From positions 992,001-1,056,000 of the forward strand of contig NZ_CP108474.1 in the NCBI RefSeq assembly GCF_036226445.1: DNA of 64,000 nucleotides. The letters run 5' to 3'. The position numbers were made by a program, and so were the translations under genes. The notes below the pieces were generated by a model. It worked only from the letters and a program-made list of their open reading frames with translations, was not told where the DNA came from and ran no database searches. The number at the start of each line of letters is the position of its first letter. Positions within the stretch are counted from its first letter, which is position 1. Positions 15,309 to 25,636 of the stretch are shown here, piece by piece. This DNA is from Streptomyces sp. NBC_01255. GTDB lineage: Bacteria > Actinomycetota > Actinomycetes > Streptomycetales > Streptomycetaceae.

Positions 15309-18182
15309 CTACTCTCCGCTGTCACGGTCCTTCGCCAGCCGGGTCAGCTCCCCGCGCGAGGTGACGTCCAGCTTGGTGAAGGCCCGGCGCAGGTGCGAAC
15401 TCACCGTGTGCGGCGAGAGGGAGAGGTGCTCGGCCACCTGCTGGTTGGTCAGCCCTTGGGCCACGAGCCGTACCACCCGTATCTCCGCGGCCGTCAGCTC
15501 GGGCCATGCCCCGGAGAGTCCGGCCGTCGAGGGCCGGCGGCGGACACCAGCGGCCCGCAGGCGCCGGCGGACGCGTGCGACGTCCCGCTCGGCGCCCCCT
15601 CGCGCGTAGAGCGCGAGGGCCGTGTCGAAGTACGGCACCGCTTCGGACTTGCGGGTGGCCGCAAGCTTGCGTCCGGCGTCCTCCAGTGCCGACGCCCGGG
15701 CCAACGGCCGAGGGCAGTCCTCGTACAGCCGGACGGCGCGTACGAGAGGGGCGAGGTCGTTGTCGAGGAGCCCCCGGGCATGCGCGGCGGTAGCGGCCAG
15801 GAACGTGAGGTCGGGGTTGAGCACGGCCAGTCGCTCGGCCAGGGCCACTGCCTGCGCGGCCCGTTCGTGTGCGCCTGCACGCAGCGCCAGGCGGACGAGG
15901 ACCGGGGCGTCGGCGGGGTCGACCAAGCCGGCGTAGGCCGGCCGGTCCGCGGCGGGCGACGTCATCACCTCGTCGAGTTCGGCCATGGCACGGTCGGGAC
16001 GGCCTTCGAAGTCGGCCATCAGCGCCAGCATCCAGGAGCCGAAGTGCCGGACGACGGGTGCGCCGTCGCTCCGCATGCGCCTCGCCTCCGCCGCATACGC
16101 TCGTGCGGTCTGCTGGTCGTTGGTGTGGAGGGCGACGCGCATCATCACGTACCGGAGCGTGACGTCGGCGAGGTTGCCCGGGCCGAGGTCGTCGGTCGTC
16201 GCAGACGCGGCTTCGGCGTCGGCCCGGGCGTCCGTCAGCCGTCCGGCCTCCAGAAGGATGCGGGAGCGGGTCATGAGCCACATACGAGTGGCGGCCGTCC
16301 GGCCCTGCTCCCTGGTGATCCGGATGCCGTCCTCCGCGGCCGCGAGCGCCTCCGCGGAGCGTCCGGTGGTGTTCGACAGGAGAGCGTGCCACAAGGCCTC
16401 CGGAACCCACAGCGAGGTGCTGACGCCCAGGGCGTCGGCCAACGCGACGGACCGCTCGGCCTGCCGGAACGCCTCGGTCAAGTCCATGCGGTGGAAACTC
16501 GCGGCCGAGCGGACCGTCGTCAGCGTGGCCTCGGCGGAGCGGTCCCCCGCTGCCGCTGCGGTCTCCCACGCCTCCGCGGCGACCTGCTCGGCCGCCGAGT
16601 GCTCGCCCGACATCGACAGGCCGACAGCGAGCATGGCGAGCAGTCGCCCCCTCACGTCCACGGGGATCCCGGGCAGTGCCGACCCGGCGCGGGCCTGGCG
16701 GACCGCCTCGGAGAAGTCGAACGGTACGGCGAGGCGTGCCAGGGCAAGGCGTATGCGCGCCTCGTCCTCTGGTCCGAGACCGCCGGTCGCCAGGGCGGAG
16801 ACTCCCAGCTCACGCGCCTGGGCGGCCCGGCCCGTCTGCCAGAGCAGCGGGATCGTCTCGGCGATGACCCGCGGCCGCTCCGGAGCGTCCGCCGTGGTGA
16901 GTTCCAGGGCCTTGAGACTGCGTTCCGCGGCGGGTCCGGGAGCGGTGGCCGCGAGTTCCGCCGCGGCGGTGCGCAGCCGGTCGGCCTCCGCCGCGTCTCC
17001 CGGCCCCGCTCTCCCGGCCTCCGCCGCATCTGCCGGCGCTCTCCCGGCCGACGGCCCTGGACGCTCGACGGGGGAGGCCGCAATCCCCGGCGGCAGCTCG
17101 GCGGCTTGACCACGCAGGGCCTGAAGCAGGGGCAGGGGGAGGCCGGCTTCCACCGCCTCGCGGATCAGGTCGTGGCGGAAAGCGAGGTGATCGCCGCTTT
17201 CGATGAGCAGATCGGCGTCGAGGGATTCCCGTACCGCTGTGATGAGCGCCGCCGAGGACCTGCCGAGCAGTTCGGCCAGCAGCGCGACGGTGACCGGGCC
17301 GCCCAAGGCGGCCGCCGTCTGCACCAGCGCCCGTGCCTCGTCGGACAGCTGGTCGAGGCGGCGCACGACAGAGGGGAGTTCGTGTGGGGCGGGGGGTCCG
17401 GCCGACAGCCTGGCCGTGCCGTTCTCGGTCGTCACTGCCTCACGAAGCGAGCCGAGCAGCTCGACCAGCAGTTGCGGGACTCCTTCGGCGCGGCGGGCGA
17501 CGCGGAGGACGTCCGGGTCGGGAGCGGCGCCGAGGGCCTCCTCGGTGATCTGTGTGGTGGCCTGGTCGTCCAGCGCTCCCAGCGCCAGCTCTTGTGCGCC
17601 TGCCTGCCGGATCCGGTCCAGGGTCGTGCGCACTCCTGACGGCACGCTGCCGCCGCGCACGGCGACCAGCCACAGGATGGCGTGCGACGAGAGTCCGGCC
17701 GCGAGGGTGTTGAAGGTGAGAAGGGTCAGGTCGTCGCACCACTGGAGGTCGTCGAGGACGACGAGCAGGGGGCCGTTTCGAGCCGTCTCCCGCAGGCGGT
17801 CCCCCAGCTCCTGGAGCAGCCAGAAGCGCTGGCCGGGTGTCGTGGCGAGGTCCCTGAGGCGGACGGCGCCCGACAGCGGTTCCTCGCCGGAGAGCAGGCC
17901 GTCGAGGAGCGGGCCGAGCGGCACGAACTGTTCGTCGGGGTCCGCCGCTCCCTCGAACACCCTCGTCCCGCGCCGCCTCGCGGCAGCCGCGGCCTCCGAG
18001 AGGATCCTGGACCTGCCGATGCCGACGGGGCCTTCGACGCGGATGATCCCGCCTTCGCCCCGGTCGAGCGCGTCGAGCCGCACCTCGATGAACGCCAGTT
18101 CGGCGTCCCTGCCGCGGAGGGGCGTCCGTACACCCTCGCGTTCCTCGGGCACGGTCCTTGTCGTCACTCGGTTCACGCTCAT
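15309..18182 (-). CDS. Large LAL-type LuxR regulator with altered Walker A
   Basis: 957 aa. The N-terminal AAA-like NTPase has LRGRDAELAF, and a P-loop reading EGPVGIGRSR, in which the usual lysine is Arg57. Walker B is LLVVLDDLQWCDD. The middle is TPR-like helical repeats (AEQVAAEAWETAAAAGD, GRSAEALAAAEDGIR). The C-terminal LuxR helix-turn-helix reads LTAAEIRVVRLVAQGLTNQQ then SPHTVSSHLRRAFTKL. LAL proteins are ATP-dependent activators of catabolic or antibiotic clusters. The K-to-R change suggests weak or absent ATP hydrolysis. It lies upstream of the PucR gene on the same strand. Confidence 0.9.
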   Translation of the reverse strand: MSVNRVTTRTVPEEREGVRTPLRGRDAELAFIEVRLDALDRGEGGIIRVEGPVGIGRSRILSEAAAAARRRGTRVFEGAADPDEQFVPLGPLLDGLLSGEEPLSGAVRLRDLATTPGQRFWLLQELGDRLRETARNGPLLVVLDDLQWCDDLTLLTFNTLAAGLSSHAILWLVAVRGGSVPSGVRTTLDRIRQAGAQELALGALDDQATTQITEEALGAAPDPDVLRVARRAEGVPQLLVELLGSLREAVTTENGTARLSAGPPAPHELPSVVRRLDQLSDEARALVQTAAALGGPVTVALLAELLGRSSAALITAVRESLDADLLIESGDHLAFRHDLIREAVEAGLPLPLLQALRGQAAELPPGIAASPVERPGPSAGRAPADAAEAGRAGPGDAAEADRLRTAAAELAATAPGPAAERSLKALELTTADAPERPRVIAETIPLLWQTGRAAQARELGVSALATGGLGPEDEARIRLALARLAVPFDFSEAVRQARAGSALPGIPVDVRGRLLAMLAVGLSMSGEHSAAEQVAAEAWETAAAAGDRSAEATLTTVRSAASFHRMDLTEAFRQAERSVALADALGVSTSLWVPEALWHALLSNTTGRSAEALAAAEDGIRITREQGRTAATRMWLMTRSRILLEAGRLTDARADAEAASATTDDLGPGNLADVTLRYVMMRVALHTNDQQTARAYAAEARRMRSDGAPVVRHFGSWMLALMADFEGRPDRAMAELDEVMTSPAADRPAYAGLVDPADAPVLVRLALRAGAHERAAQAVALAERLAVLNPDLTFLAATAAHARGLLDNDLAPLVRAVRLYEDCPRPLARASALEDAGRKLAATRKSEAVPYFDTALALYARGGAERDVARVRRRLRAAGVRRRPSTAGLSGAWPELTAAEIRVVRLVAQGLTNQQVAEHLSLSPHTVSSHLRRAFTKLDVTSRGELTRLAKDRDSGE

Positions 18183-18242
18183 ACGGCGGAACAGTATGAA
18201 CCATATGAACCACCCCGCCGCCGCCCGGCCCGGGGGCCCGTC

Positions 18243-18857
18243 TCAGTCGAAGCGCAGGTCGGCGAGTTGCCGTTCGAGGACGGTGACGTCGTCCTCGGGC
18301 TCCTCACTGGCCGGGCGCGCCGCCAGGAGCGCGACGAGCTCGACGCCCGCCCGGCGGACGCGGCCGGGCAGGCCGTCGGTGTACTCGTCTCCCCCCGAGC
18401 CCCAGTCCTCGGAGGCCGCGAACACGGCGGTGGGGACGACGACGGCGCGGAGATAGGCGAAGAGCGGGCGCACGGCGTGCTCAAGGACCAGGGAGTGGCG
18501 GGCGGTACCGCCCGTCGCCGCGATCAGGACCGGCTTCCCGGAGAGGGCGTCCGGATCGATCACGTCGAAGAAGGACTTGAAGAGACCGCTGTAGGAAGCC
18601 GCGAACACGGGAGTCACCACGATCAGGCCGTCAGCCGCCGTCACCGCGTCGATCGCGGCGCTCAGTCGCGGCGGCGGAAAGCCGGTCACGAGGTGGTTGG
18701 CGATGTCGCCGGCCAGTTCCCGCAGCTCCACGACCTCGGTCGACGGCGCCTGCCCCCGGGCGGCGAGTTCGTCGCGGGCCGACTCGGCCAGCCGGTCCGC
18801 GAGCAGGCGGGTGGAGGAGGGGGTGCTCAGCCCCGCGGAGACGACGATCAGCTTCAT
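18243..18857 (-). CDS. NAD(P)H-dependent FMN reductase, CE1759 type
   Basis: A 204-aa flavodoxin-fold reductase: MKLIVVSAGLSTPSSTRLLA (phosphate-binding start), VVTPVFAASYSGLFKSFFD and IAATGGTARHSL. Its ATG overlaps the stop of the preceding LLM oxidoreductase (ATGA), the arrangement of the paired CE1758/CE1759 families, in which the reductase is thought to supply reduced FMN to the monooxygenase. The physiological substrate of the pair is unknown. Confidence 0.88.
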   Translation of the reverse strand: MKLIVVSAGLSTPSSTRLLADRLAESARDELAARGQAPSTEVVELRELAGDIANHLVTGFPPPRLSAAIDAVTAADGLIVVTPVFAASYSGLFKSFFDVIDPDALSGKPVLIAATGGTARHSLVLEHAVRPLFAYLRAVVVPTAVFAASEDWGSGGDEYTDGLPGRVRRAGVELVALLAARPASEEPEDDVTVLERQLADLRFD

Positions 18858-19939
18858 GCGGCGGACACCTCCCGGACGGCTCGGAGCGACGCGTGCGTGG
18901 GGGCCTCCGGCACGTCGGCCGGACGCCCCTTGGCGAATTCCCTCCGCAGCACGGGCACGACCTCTTCGCCGAGGATGTCCAGCTGTTCAAGGACGGTCTT
19001 CAGGGGCAGGCCCGCATGGTCCATCAGGAACAGCTGGCGCTGGTAGTCGCCGACGCTCTCCCGGAACGACAGGGTCCGCTCGATGACCTGCTGGGGAGAG
19101 CCCACCGTCAGCGGGGTCTGCTCGGTGAAGTCCTCCAGCGACGGACCGTGGCCGTACACGGGAGCGTTGTCGAAGTAGGGACGGAACTCCCGTACGGCGT
19201 CCTGGGAGTTCTTCCGCATGAAGACCTGTCCGCCCAAGCCGACGACGGCGTCCTCCGGCCGGCCGTGGCCGTGGTGCGCGAACCGGCGCCGGTAGAGCTG
19301 GACCATGCGCCGGGTGTGGTCGGCCGGCCAGAAGATGTTGTTGTGGAAGAAGCCGTCGCCGTAGTAGGCGGCCTGCTCCGCGATCTCGGGGGACCTGATG
19401 GATCCGTGCCAGACGAAGGGCGGGACGCCGTCCAGGGGCCGGGGTGTCGAGGTGAAGGCCTGGAGCGGCGTACGGAACGTGCCCTCCCAGTCCACGACGT
19501 CCTCGCGCCACAGCCGGCGCAGCAGCGTGTAGTTCTCCTTGGCGAGGTTGATGCCCTGGCGGATGTCCTGTCCGAACCACGGGTAGACCGGACCGGTGTT
19601 GCCGCGCCCCAGCATGAGGTCGACCCGGCCGTCGGCCAGGTGCTGGAGCATCGCGTAGTCCTCGGCGATCTTCACCGGGTCGTTGGTGGTGATCAGCGTC
19701 GTGGACGTGGACAGGATCAGCTTCTCGGTGCGGGCGGCGATGTAGCCGAGCATGGTCGTCGGCGACGACGGGACGAACGGCGGGTTGTGGTGCTCGCCCG
19801 TCGCGAAGACGTCCAGGCCGACTTCCTCGGCCTTGAGAGCGATGGCGACCATCGCCTTGATGCGCTCGTGTTCCGACGGAGTACGGCCGTTGGTGGGGTC
19901 GGGGGTCACGTCCCCGACGGTGAATATGCCGAACTGCAT
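18854..19939 (-). CDS. LLM flavin-dependent oxidoreductase, CE1758 type
   Basis: A 361-aa luciferase-like monooxygenase: MQFGIFTVGDVTPDP, DVFATGEHHNPPFVPSSP, DLMLGRGNTGPVYPWFGQD and ADGRVDLM. The start at 19939 begins the fold; the frame extends upstream, but that part is translated hairpin sequence. Coupled to the FMN reductase downstream. Enzymes of this class oxidise small organic substrates with O2 and reduced FMN. A terminator-like hairpin separates it from the chloroperoxidase-like gene upstream. Confidence 0.88.
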   Translation of the reverse strand: MQFGIFTVGDVTPDPTNGRTPSEHERIKAMVAIALKAEEVGLDVFATGEHHNPPFVPSSPTTMLGYIAARTEKLILSTSTTLITTNDPVKIAEDYAMLQHLADGRVDLMLGRGNTGPVYPWFGQDIRQGINLAKENYTLLRRLWREDVVDWEGTFRTPLQAFTSTPRPLDGVPPFVWHGSIRSPEIAEQAAYYGDGFFHNNIFWPADHTRRMVQLYRRRFAHHGHGRPEDAVVGLGGQVFMRKNSQDAVREFRPYFDNAPVYGHGPSLEDFTEQTPLTVGSPQQVIERTLSFRESVGDYQRQLFLMDHAGLPLKTVLEQLDILGEEVVPVLRREFAKGRPADVPEAPTHASLRAVREVSAA

Positions 19940-19993
19940 GGGGTGTCTGCTCTCCTGAGCTCGTCCGGTTCCCGCGCCGGGGAACCGGGGCCG

Positions 19994-20022
19994 GGGTGAC
20001 GCCGGGGGCTCCGGCGTCACCC
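19994..20022. terminator. Hairpin between hydrolase and LLM gene
   Basis: GGGTGACGCCGG (19994-20005) pairs perfectly with CCGGCGTCACCC (20011-20022) around a 5-base loop, 20 bp after the stop of the hydrolase at 20043. It could end that transcript or attenuate entry into the LLM/FMN-reductase pair. Confidence 0.6.
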
Positions 20023-20042
20023 AGCGGGTCAACGGTGCGGCG

Positions 20043-20939
<897 letters not shown>

Positions 20940-21012
20940 TCACGTTAGGACCGGTCCCGCGCCTCCTGTTGACGCGCCGCGCACCACACCTTGCACGCGG
21001 GCGCAGAGTCAC

Positions 21013-23790
21013 TCAGCTGCCGGTGACCGTACCGGCGGCGCCCTCCGCGAGCACGATCCGGGCCAGGTGGACCCTTGAGCGCACCGAGAGCTTGCGGAAG
21101 ATCGACGCCAGATGGGTGTTGACCGTGTGCGGGGAGACGACGAGGGCCTCCGCGGCCGACCGGTTGGTGTGGCCCGCGGCGATCAGCCGGGCGACCTTGC
21201 GTTCCGAGGCCGTGAGCGCGTCCCAGCCCTGGCCGGGGCGCGGCCGGAGGCTTCCGGTGCGCCGGCCGGAGCGGCTGGTGGCCCGTTCCAGATCGGCCCG
21301 GACCCGGTCGGCCTCGGCATCGGCCCCCGCCTGGGCGTAGATGTCGTGGGCCCTGGTCAGAGCTGGTGTCGCGGCGGGGTCGCCTGCTGTGAGGAGCGCG
21401 CGCCCGAGGTCGGCGGACGCGGCGGCGAGGGGCAGCGGCCGGGGGCCGGTGAGGAGGATGCGGACCGACCGCTCCAGGAGTCCGGGGTCGGCGTTCGCCA
21501 AGGCGGATGCGTGGGCGGCCGCCCCCTGGGCGGTCGGCACGCCCGGGTTGCGGGTGGCGTGTTCGACAGCCTGGGCCGCGAGGTCCTCGGCCAGGTTCCG
21601 GTCCCCGCCGCGCAGGGCGATCCGCACGGCCTGGACGATATGGGGGCGCAGCAGCCGCCATCGGAGGAAGGGGTGGTCCCGCTGCACGGATCGGACCAGT
21701 TCGGCCGCTGCCGCGTGGTCGCCGTCGGCGTCGGCGACGACGGCCTCGAAGTACTGGTGCGTGGCGTGGTTGCCCGTGTTCGGCCGCTCGGCCACGGTCG
21801 CCCGCACGACGTCCAGGTGTTCCCGCGCGGCTTCGCGGTCGCCGCGCAGCATCGCGAGGAGGCCGCGGTTGACGCGGATGTTGACCAGGTTGCCGGGCAC
21901 GTGGAGGTCCGCTTCGAGCCGCTCGGCGGTGACGAGGTCGGCGTCCGCGTCGTCGAGCCGGCCGAGCCCCATGTTCAGGGTTCCCTGGGCCCAGATCAGC
22001 ATGGCGGGGCGCAGGGGAGCGTCGCCCGCCGTCCGGAGCAGTCGCCGTACGGTGTCGAAGTCGTCCATGTGGATCCGGGCGACGGCCTCCTCGGGCAGGA
22101 AGGCCGTGTCGAACACGCTCAGCGCCGTGTGGTGTTCGACGGCGGCGGCGCAGTCGCCCGCGTTGAGGGCGATCTCGCCGAGGCCCCACAGCGCGAGGAC
22201 ACGGGCCTCCCGGTCACCGGACCGCTCCGCCTCGGCGAGCGCCCGTTCGCCGGTCTCGCGAGCGGCCCCGAGGTCGCGCCCGCGGGACCGGGCGAGGGCC
22301 TGCCGGGCGGTGAGCCGGGCGCAGATCGTCGGGTCGGTGACGGCTGCCAGTGCTGCCGTCGAGCGGCGGGTCAGCTCGTGGACGTCGTCGACGTGCCACA
22401 GCGTGTCGCCGAGTACGGACTGCAGACGGGCGAAGACGTCCAGGGGCGGCTGCCGGGCGAGCAGCGTGTCGCCGGCATCCCGTGCCTGGGTGTACCGGCC
22501 CGCGCGGGTCAACGCGACGATGGCCCGTTCTCCCACGTCGAACACCATGGGCGCATGGGGCGGTACGAGTTCCAGGGCGCGTACGGCCAGGTCGGCGGCG
22601 AGGTCGGGCATCACGGCGATCACGTCCGTGGCGGCCGTGCCGAGCAGCCCGATCGCCTCCTGGTCGCCGGGTTCGGCGCTCTTCAGCAGGTGCGGGACCG
22701 CGTCGGTGGAGCTCCGGCCCGCCGCGACGAGCCGGCTCGCGGCCTCACGGTGGAGCGCCCGGCGTACGGAGGGGGCGAGATCGGCGTACACCGCCTGGCG
22801 GAGCAGGTCGTGGCGGAACAGGAGGCGTTCGCCGTCGTCGTGGAGGAGGGCGGCGGCGATCGCCTCGTCCACTTCGGCGCTGAGTCCGGAGGCGGGCCGG
22901 CCGCACAGGGCGGCGGCGTCCGCGAGCGAGAACGCGCGGCCGAGGACCGAGCCGATCCGCAGGAAGTGGAGGGTGTCCGGCCGCAGGTCGGCCAGCCGGT
23001 CGCGTACACCGCGGACCAGCCGCTCCGGCGGCTCCGGCCCCTCCGGCCCCTCCGCGCCCGACGCCGCGATGCCCGAGAGCATCTCGGCAGCGAGGAAGGG
23101 GTTGCCTCCCGCCCCGTCGAGGAGCTCCGCGACCTGCTCCGGTACGTCCACGCCGAGGACGTCCCGTGCCAGCTCGGCCAGGGCCGCATCGGACAGCGGC
23201 CGGAGGGGGAGGGTCGTCGTCCGCGGCCCCTGCCCGTACAGTTCCGGGTCGTTTCTGCCCGTGAGCAGCCAGAGGACCGGGGAGCTGAGCAGCCGTGCCG
23301 GCATGACACTCAGGGCGAACCGGCTCAGCGGGTCGGCCCATTGGACGTCGTCGACCGCGATCAGTACGGGCGTGTTCGCCGAGCGTTCCTCGATCAGCTG
23401 GGCCAGTCGTTCGACGAGCCAGATGCGCTGGCCGTGATGGCCCGCGAGGTCTGCGAAGTCCGTGCTGGACAGCAGCGGCGGGTCACCGTGCAGGAGGCCA
23501 GAGGCCAGTGAGGCGAGCGGTGCGAGCTCGTGCAGTTCCTCGGCGCGTCCATGGCTGACGACGAACCCGTGAGCCCGCGCGATCGAGACGGTCTCCTGCA
23601 GCAGTACGGTCTTCCCGATCCCGGGCTCGCCCAAGAGCAGCGCGATCGCTCCTCCCTCGCCGTCGCGCACCGCCTCGACCAGGGCGCGCAGCCGCTCCAG
23701 CTCGGCTTCGCGGCCCCGCAGCCCGGGCCGGCTCAGCGCCGCGCTCCCTGGCACCGCCATGCCTTCCCCCTCGGGCCGGTCGGGGCTCAT
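21013..23790 (-). CDS. Large LAL-type LuxR regulator
   Basis: 925 aa from the ATG at 23790, which overlaps the stop of the ABC permease gene (ATGA); ATG at 23760, with GAGGGGGAAGG upstream, is an alternative. The NTPase domain is intact: LRGREAELERL, Walker A LGEPGIGKT (Lys60), Walker B LIAVDDVQWADP. The middle has helical repeats. The C-terminus has the LuxR helix-turn-helix LTASERKVARLIAAGHTN and SPHTVNTHLASIFRKL. Translational coupling to a sugar ABC importer suggests a MalT-like activator that senses or controls uptake of that sugar. Confidence 0.9.
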   Translation of the reverse strand: MSPDRPEGEGMAVPGSAALSRPGLRGREAELERLRALVEAVRDGEGGAIALLLGEPGIGKTVLLQETVSIARAHGFVVSHGRAEELHELAPLASLASGLLHGDPPLLSSTDFADLAGHHGQRIWLVERLAQLIEERSANTPVLIAVDDVQWADPLSRFALSVMPARLLSSPVLWLLTGRNDPELYGQGPRTTTLPLRPLSDAALAELARDVLGVDVPEQVAELLDGAGGNPFLAAEMLSGIAASGAEGPEGPEPPERLVRGVRDRLADLRPDTLHFLRIGSVLGRAFSLADAAALCGRPASGLSAEVDEAIAAALLHDDGERLLFRHDLLRQAVYADLAPSVRRALHREAASRLVAAGRSSTDAVPHLLKSAEPGDQEAIGLLGTAATDVIAVMPDLAADLAVRALELVPPHAPMVFDVGERAIVALTRAGRYTQARDAGDTLLARQPPLDVFARLQSVLGDTLWHVDDVHELTRRSTAALAAVTDPTICARLTARQALARSRGRDLGAARETGERALAEAERSGDREARVLALWGLGEIALNAGDCAAAVEHHTALSVFDTAFLPEEAVARIHMDDFDTVRRLLRTAGDAPLRPAMLIWAQGTLNMGLGRLDDADADLVTAERLEADLHVPGNLVNIRVNRGLLAMLRGDREAAREHLDVVRATVAERPNTGNHATHQYFEAVVADADGDHAAAAELVRSVQRDHPFLRWRLLRPHIVQAVRIALRGGDRNLAEDLAAQAVEHATRNPGVPTAQGAAAHASALANADPGLLERSVRILLTGPRPLPLAAASADLGRALLTAGDPAATPALTRAHDIYAQAGADAEADRVRADLERATSRSGRRTGSLRPRPGQGWDALTASERKVARLIAAGHTNRSAAEALVVSPHTVNTHLASIFRKLSVRSRVHLARIVLAEGAAGTVTGS

Positions 23791-24674
23791 CCCTTGACCG
23801 ATCCGGCGAGCAGTCCCCGTGCGAAGTGCCGCCGGAGGGAGAAGAACACGAGCAGCGGGACGAACGCCGCCACGAAGGCTCCTGCGGTGAGCCGCTGCCA
23901 CTCGTTGCCGTACGTCCCGGCCAGGCTCGCCAGTCTGAGCGTCATCGGCGCGGTCTCGGCCGTCCCGCCCGACAGCGTCAGTGCCACGAGGAGGTCGTTC
24001 CACACCCAGATGAACTGGATGATGGCGAAGGAGACCAGGGCCGGGCGGGCCAGGGGCAGCACGATCCGGAGCAGCAGCGTCCCGTGCGACGCGCCGTCGA
24101 CGCGGGCGGCCTCGATCAGGTCCCGGGGCAGCCCCGCCAGGAAGTTGTGCAGGAGGAACACCGCGAACGGCAGCGCGAAGACCGTGTGGGCGAACCAGAT
24201 CTGGCCGAAACGCGCGGGACCGGTGAGGTTCCACGCGGGCAGGAACAGCCAGCCCTGGGAGAACAGCTTCAGGAGGGGGACGAGCGCCATCTGGAGCGGC
24301 ACGACCTGGAGCGCGAAGATGCCGACGACGAGCGCGTCCCGCCCCCTGAAGTCGATCCACGCCAGGGCGTACGCCGCGAAGAACGCCAGCACGAGCGGGA
24401 ACAGCACCGAGGGAAGGGTGATGACGACGGAGTTGACGAAGTACTCCGCGAGCCGCCCCGACCCGTTCCCGCCGCCGGAGAGCACCTCGCCGTAGTTGTC
24501 GAGCGTGAGATGCGGCGTACCGAACACGGTCCACCAGCCCGTCGTCTTGATCTCCTCCTCGGGACGGAACGAGGAGAGCAGCAGACCGAGGGTCGGTGTC
24601 GTCCAGAGGACCGCGATCACCATGGCGATCGACGTGAAGGCGCGGGAGGCCAGACGCTCCCGGACGCAGTTCAC
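23787..24674 (-). CDS. Sugar ABC transporter permease (MalG type)
   Basis: A 295-aa inner-membrane permease of the carbohydrate uptake-1 class with six helices. It has NYGEVLSGGGNG, YFVNSVVITLPSVL and the cytoplasmic EAA loop ARVDGASHGTLLLRIVLPLA. The GTG at 24674 overlaps the stop of the partner permease (GTGA) and has GGAGGGCGG upstream. It ends overlapping the LAL regulator start. Works with the permease at 24671 and the binding protein at 25636. No ATPase gene is in the operon, so a shared MsiK-type ATPase elsewhere is expected. Confidence 0.9.
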   Translation of the reverse strand: MNCVRERLASRAFTSIAMVIAVLWTTPTLGLLLSSFRPEEEIKTTGWWTVFGTPHLTLDNYGEVLSGGGNGSGRLAEYFVNSVVITLPSVLFPLVLAFFAAYALAWIDFRGRDALVVGIFALQVVPLQMALVPLLKLFSQGWLFLPAWNLTGPARFGQIWFAHTVFALPFAVFLLHNFLAGLPRDLIEAARVDGASHGTLLLRIVLPLARPALVSFAIIQFIWVWNDLLVALTLSGGTAETAPMTLRLASLAGTYGNEWQRLTAGAFVAAFVPLLVFFSLRRHFARGLLAGSVKG

Positions 24675-25636
24675 CCCGCCCTCCGCTGGGCCCGGACCTG
24701 GTGGGCGACGAAGGGCGTGACGAGGACGAAGAGGAGCACGGCGAGAGCGGCGCCGCGACCTGTCTCGCCGTAGCGGAAGGCCTGGTCGTACATCTCGTGG
24801 GCGATGACGCCCGTGTCGAACTGTCCTCCGGTCATGGTCTTGACGATGTCGAAGGCCTTGAAGGTGCCGATCGCCTGGGCGAGGACCACGACGAGCAGAG
24901 TGGGTCTGATCGACGGCATGGTGATCCGCCAGAAGATCTGCCGGGGGGACGCGCCGTCGAGTCGGGCCGCTTCGGTCAGCTCTCCGGGAACGGCCCTGAT
25001 CGCGCCGGCCAGCAGGACGGCCGCGAAGCCCGCCTGTGTCCACACCATCACCACGATGAGGAACAGGACGTTCCAGGGAGAGTCCACGAGCCATTGCCTC
25101 GGTTCGCCGCCGAACGCGACGACGAGCTGGTTCAGCAGCCCGATCTGCCCGGCCTCCGCGGGACGGTAGGCGTAGACGAACTTCCAGACGACACCCGCGC
25201 CGACGAAGGAGATCGCCATCGGCATCAGGACGAGGGACAGCGCGAACGCTCTGAACCGCGACCGTACGACGGCCGCCGCGTAGAGCAGACCGACCGAGGC
25301 TGCCAGCAACGGCACGAGCACCACCCACGCCAGGGTGTTGCGCAGCGCCACCATCGCCCGGGGGTCGGTGACCATCCACACGTAGTTGTCGAAGCCGGCC
25401 CACGCGTCTCCCCCGTTCGCCGTGAACGACAGCGCCAGGGTGCGCAGACCGGGCAGGAGGAGACCCACCGTGAGCAGCAGCAGCGCGGGGGCCAGCAGGA
25501 GAAGGGCCGCGGCCCTTCTCCGAACCGGCCCCCGGTGCAGCGCCAGCAGGATCAGGGAGACCACCGCCGCGAAGGCGGCGACGCCCTGGAGCAGGTACAG
25601 CAGCTTGGGCTGCTGGGCGACGACGTCGAACGACAT
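24671..25636 (-). CDS. Sugar ABC transporter permease (MalF type)
   Basis: 321 aa. MSFDVVAQQPKLLYL is followed by several membrane helices (AAALLLLAPALLLLTVGLL, LAWVVLVPLLAASVGLLYAA) and the EAA loop AARLDGASPRQIFWRITMP. The ATG shares a base with the stop of the binding-protein gene (TGATG). The segment RPAEAGQIGLLNQLVVAFGG is typical of alpha-glucoside-type permeases. Forms the membrane channel with the product of 23787. Confidence 0.9.
   Translation of the reverse strand: MSFDVVAQQPKLLYLLQGVAAFAAVVSLILLALHRGPVRRRAAALLLLAPALLLLTVGLLLPGLRTLALSFTANGGDAWAGFDNYVWMVTDPRAMVALRNTLAWVVLVPLLAASVGLLYAAAVVRSRFRAFALSLVLMPMAISFVGAGVVWKFVYAYRPAEAGQIGLLNQLVVAFGGEPRQWLVDSPWNVLFLIVVMVWTQAGFAAVLLAGAIRAVPGELTEAARLDGASPRQIFWRITMPSIRPTLLVVVLAQAIGTFKAFDIVKTMTGGQFDTGVIAHEMYDQAFRYGETGRGAALAVLLFVLVTPFVAHQVRAQRRAG

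Noticed and set aside
15282-17639. 785-aa plus-strand frame opposite the first LAL gene
   Set aside because: Antisense shadow of a GC-rich gene; no domains, no ribosome site.
19939-20032. Longer N-terminus for the LLM oxidoreductase
   Set aside because: The extension translates a terminator-like hairpin; MQFGIF begins the fold.
21112-23511. 799-aa plus-strand frame opposite the second LAL gene
   Set aside because: Antisense shadow of the LuxR gene, Gly/Arg/Val-rich and without motifs.
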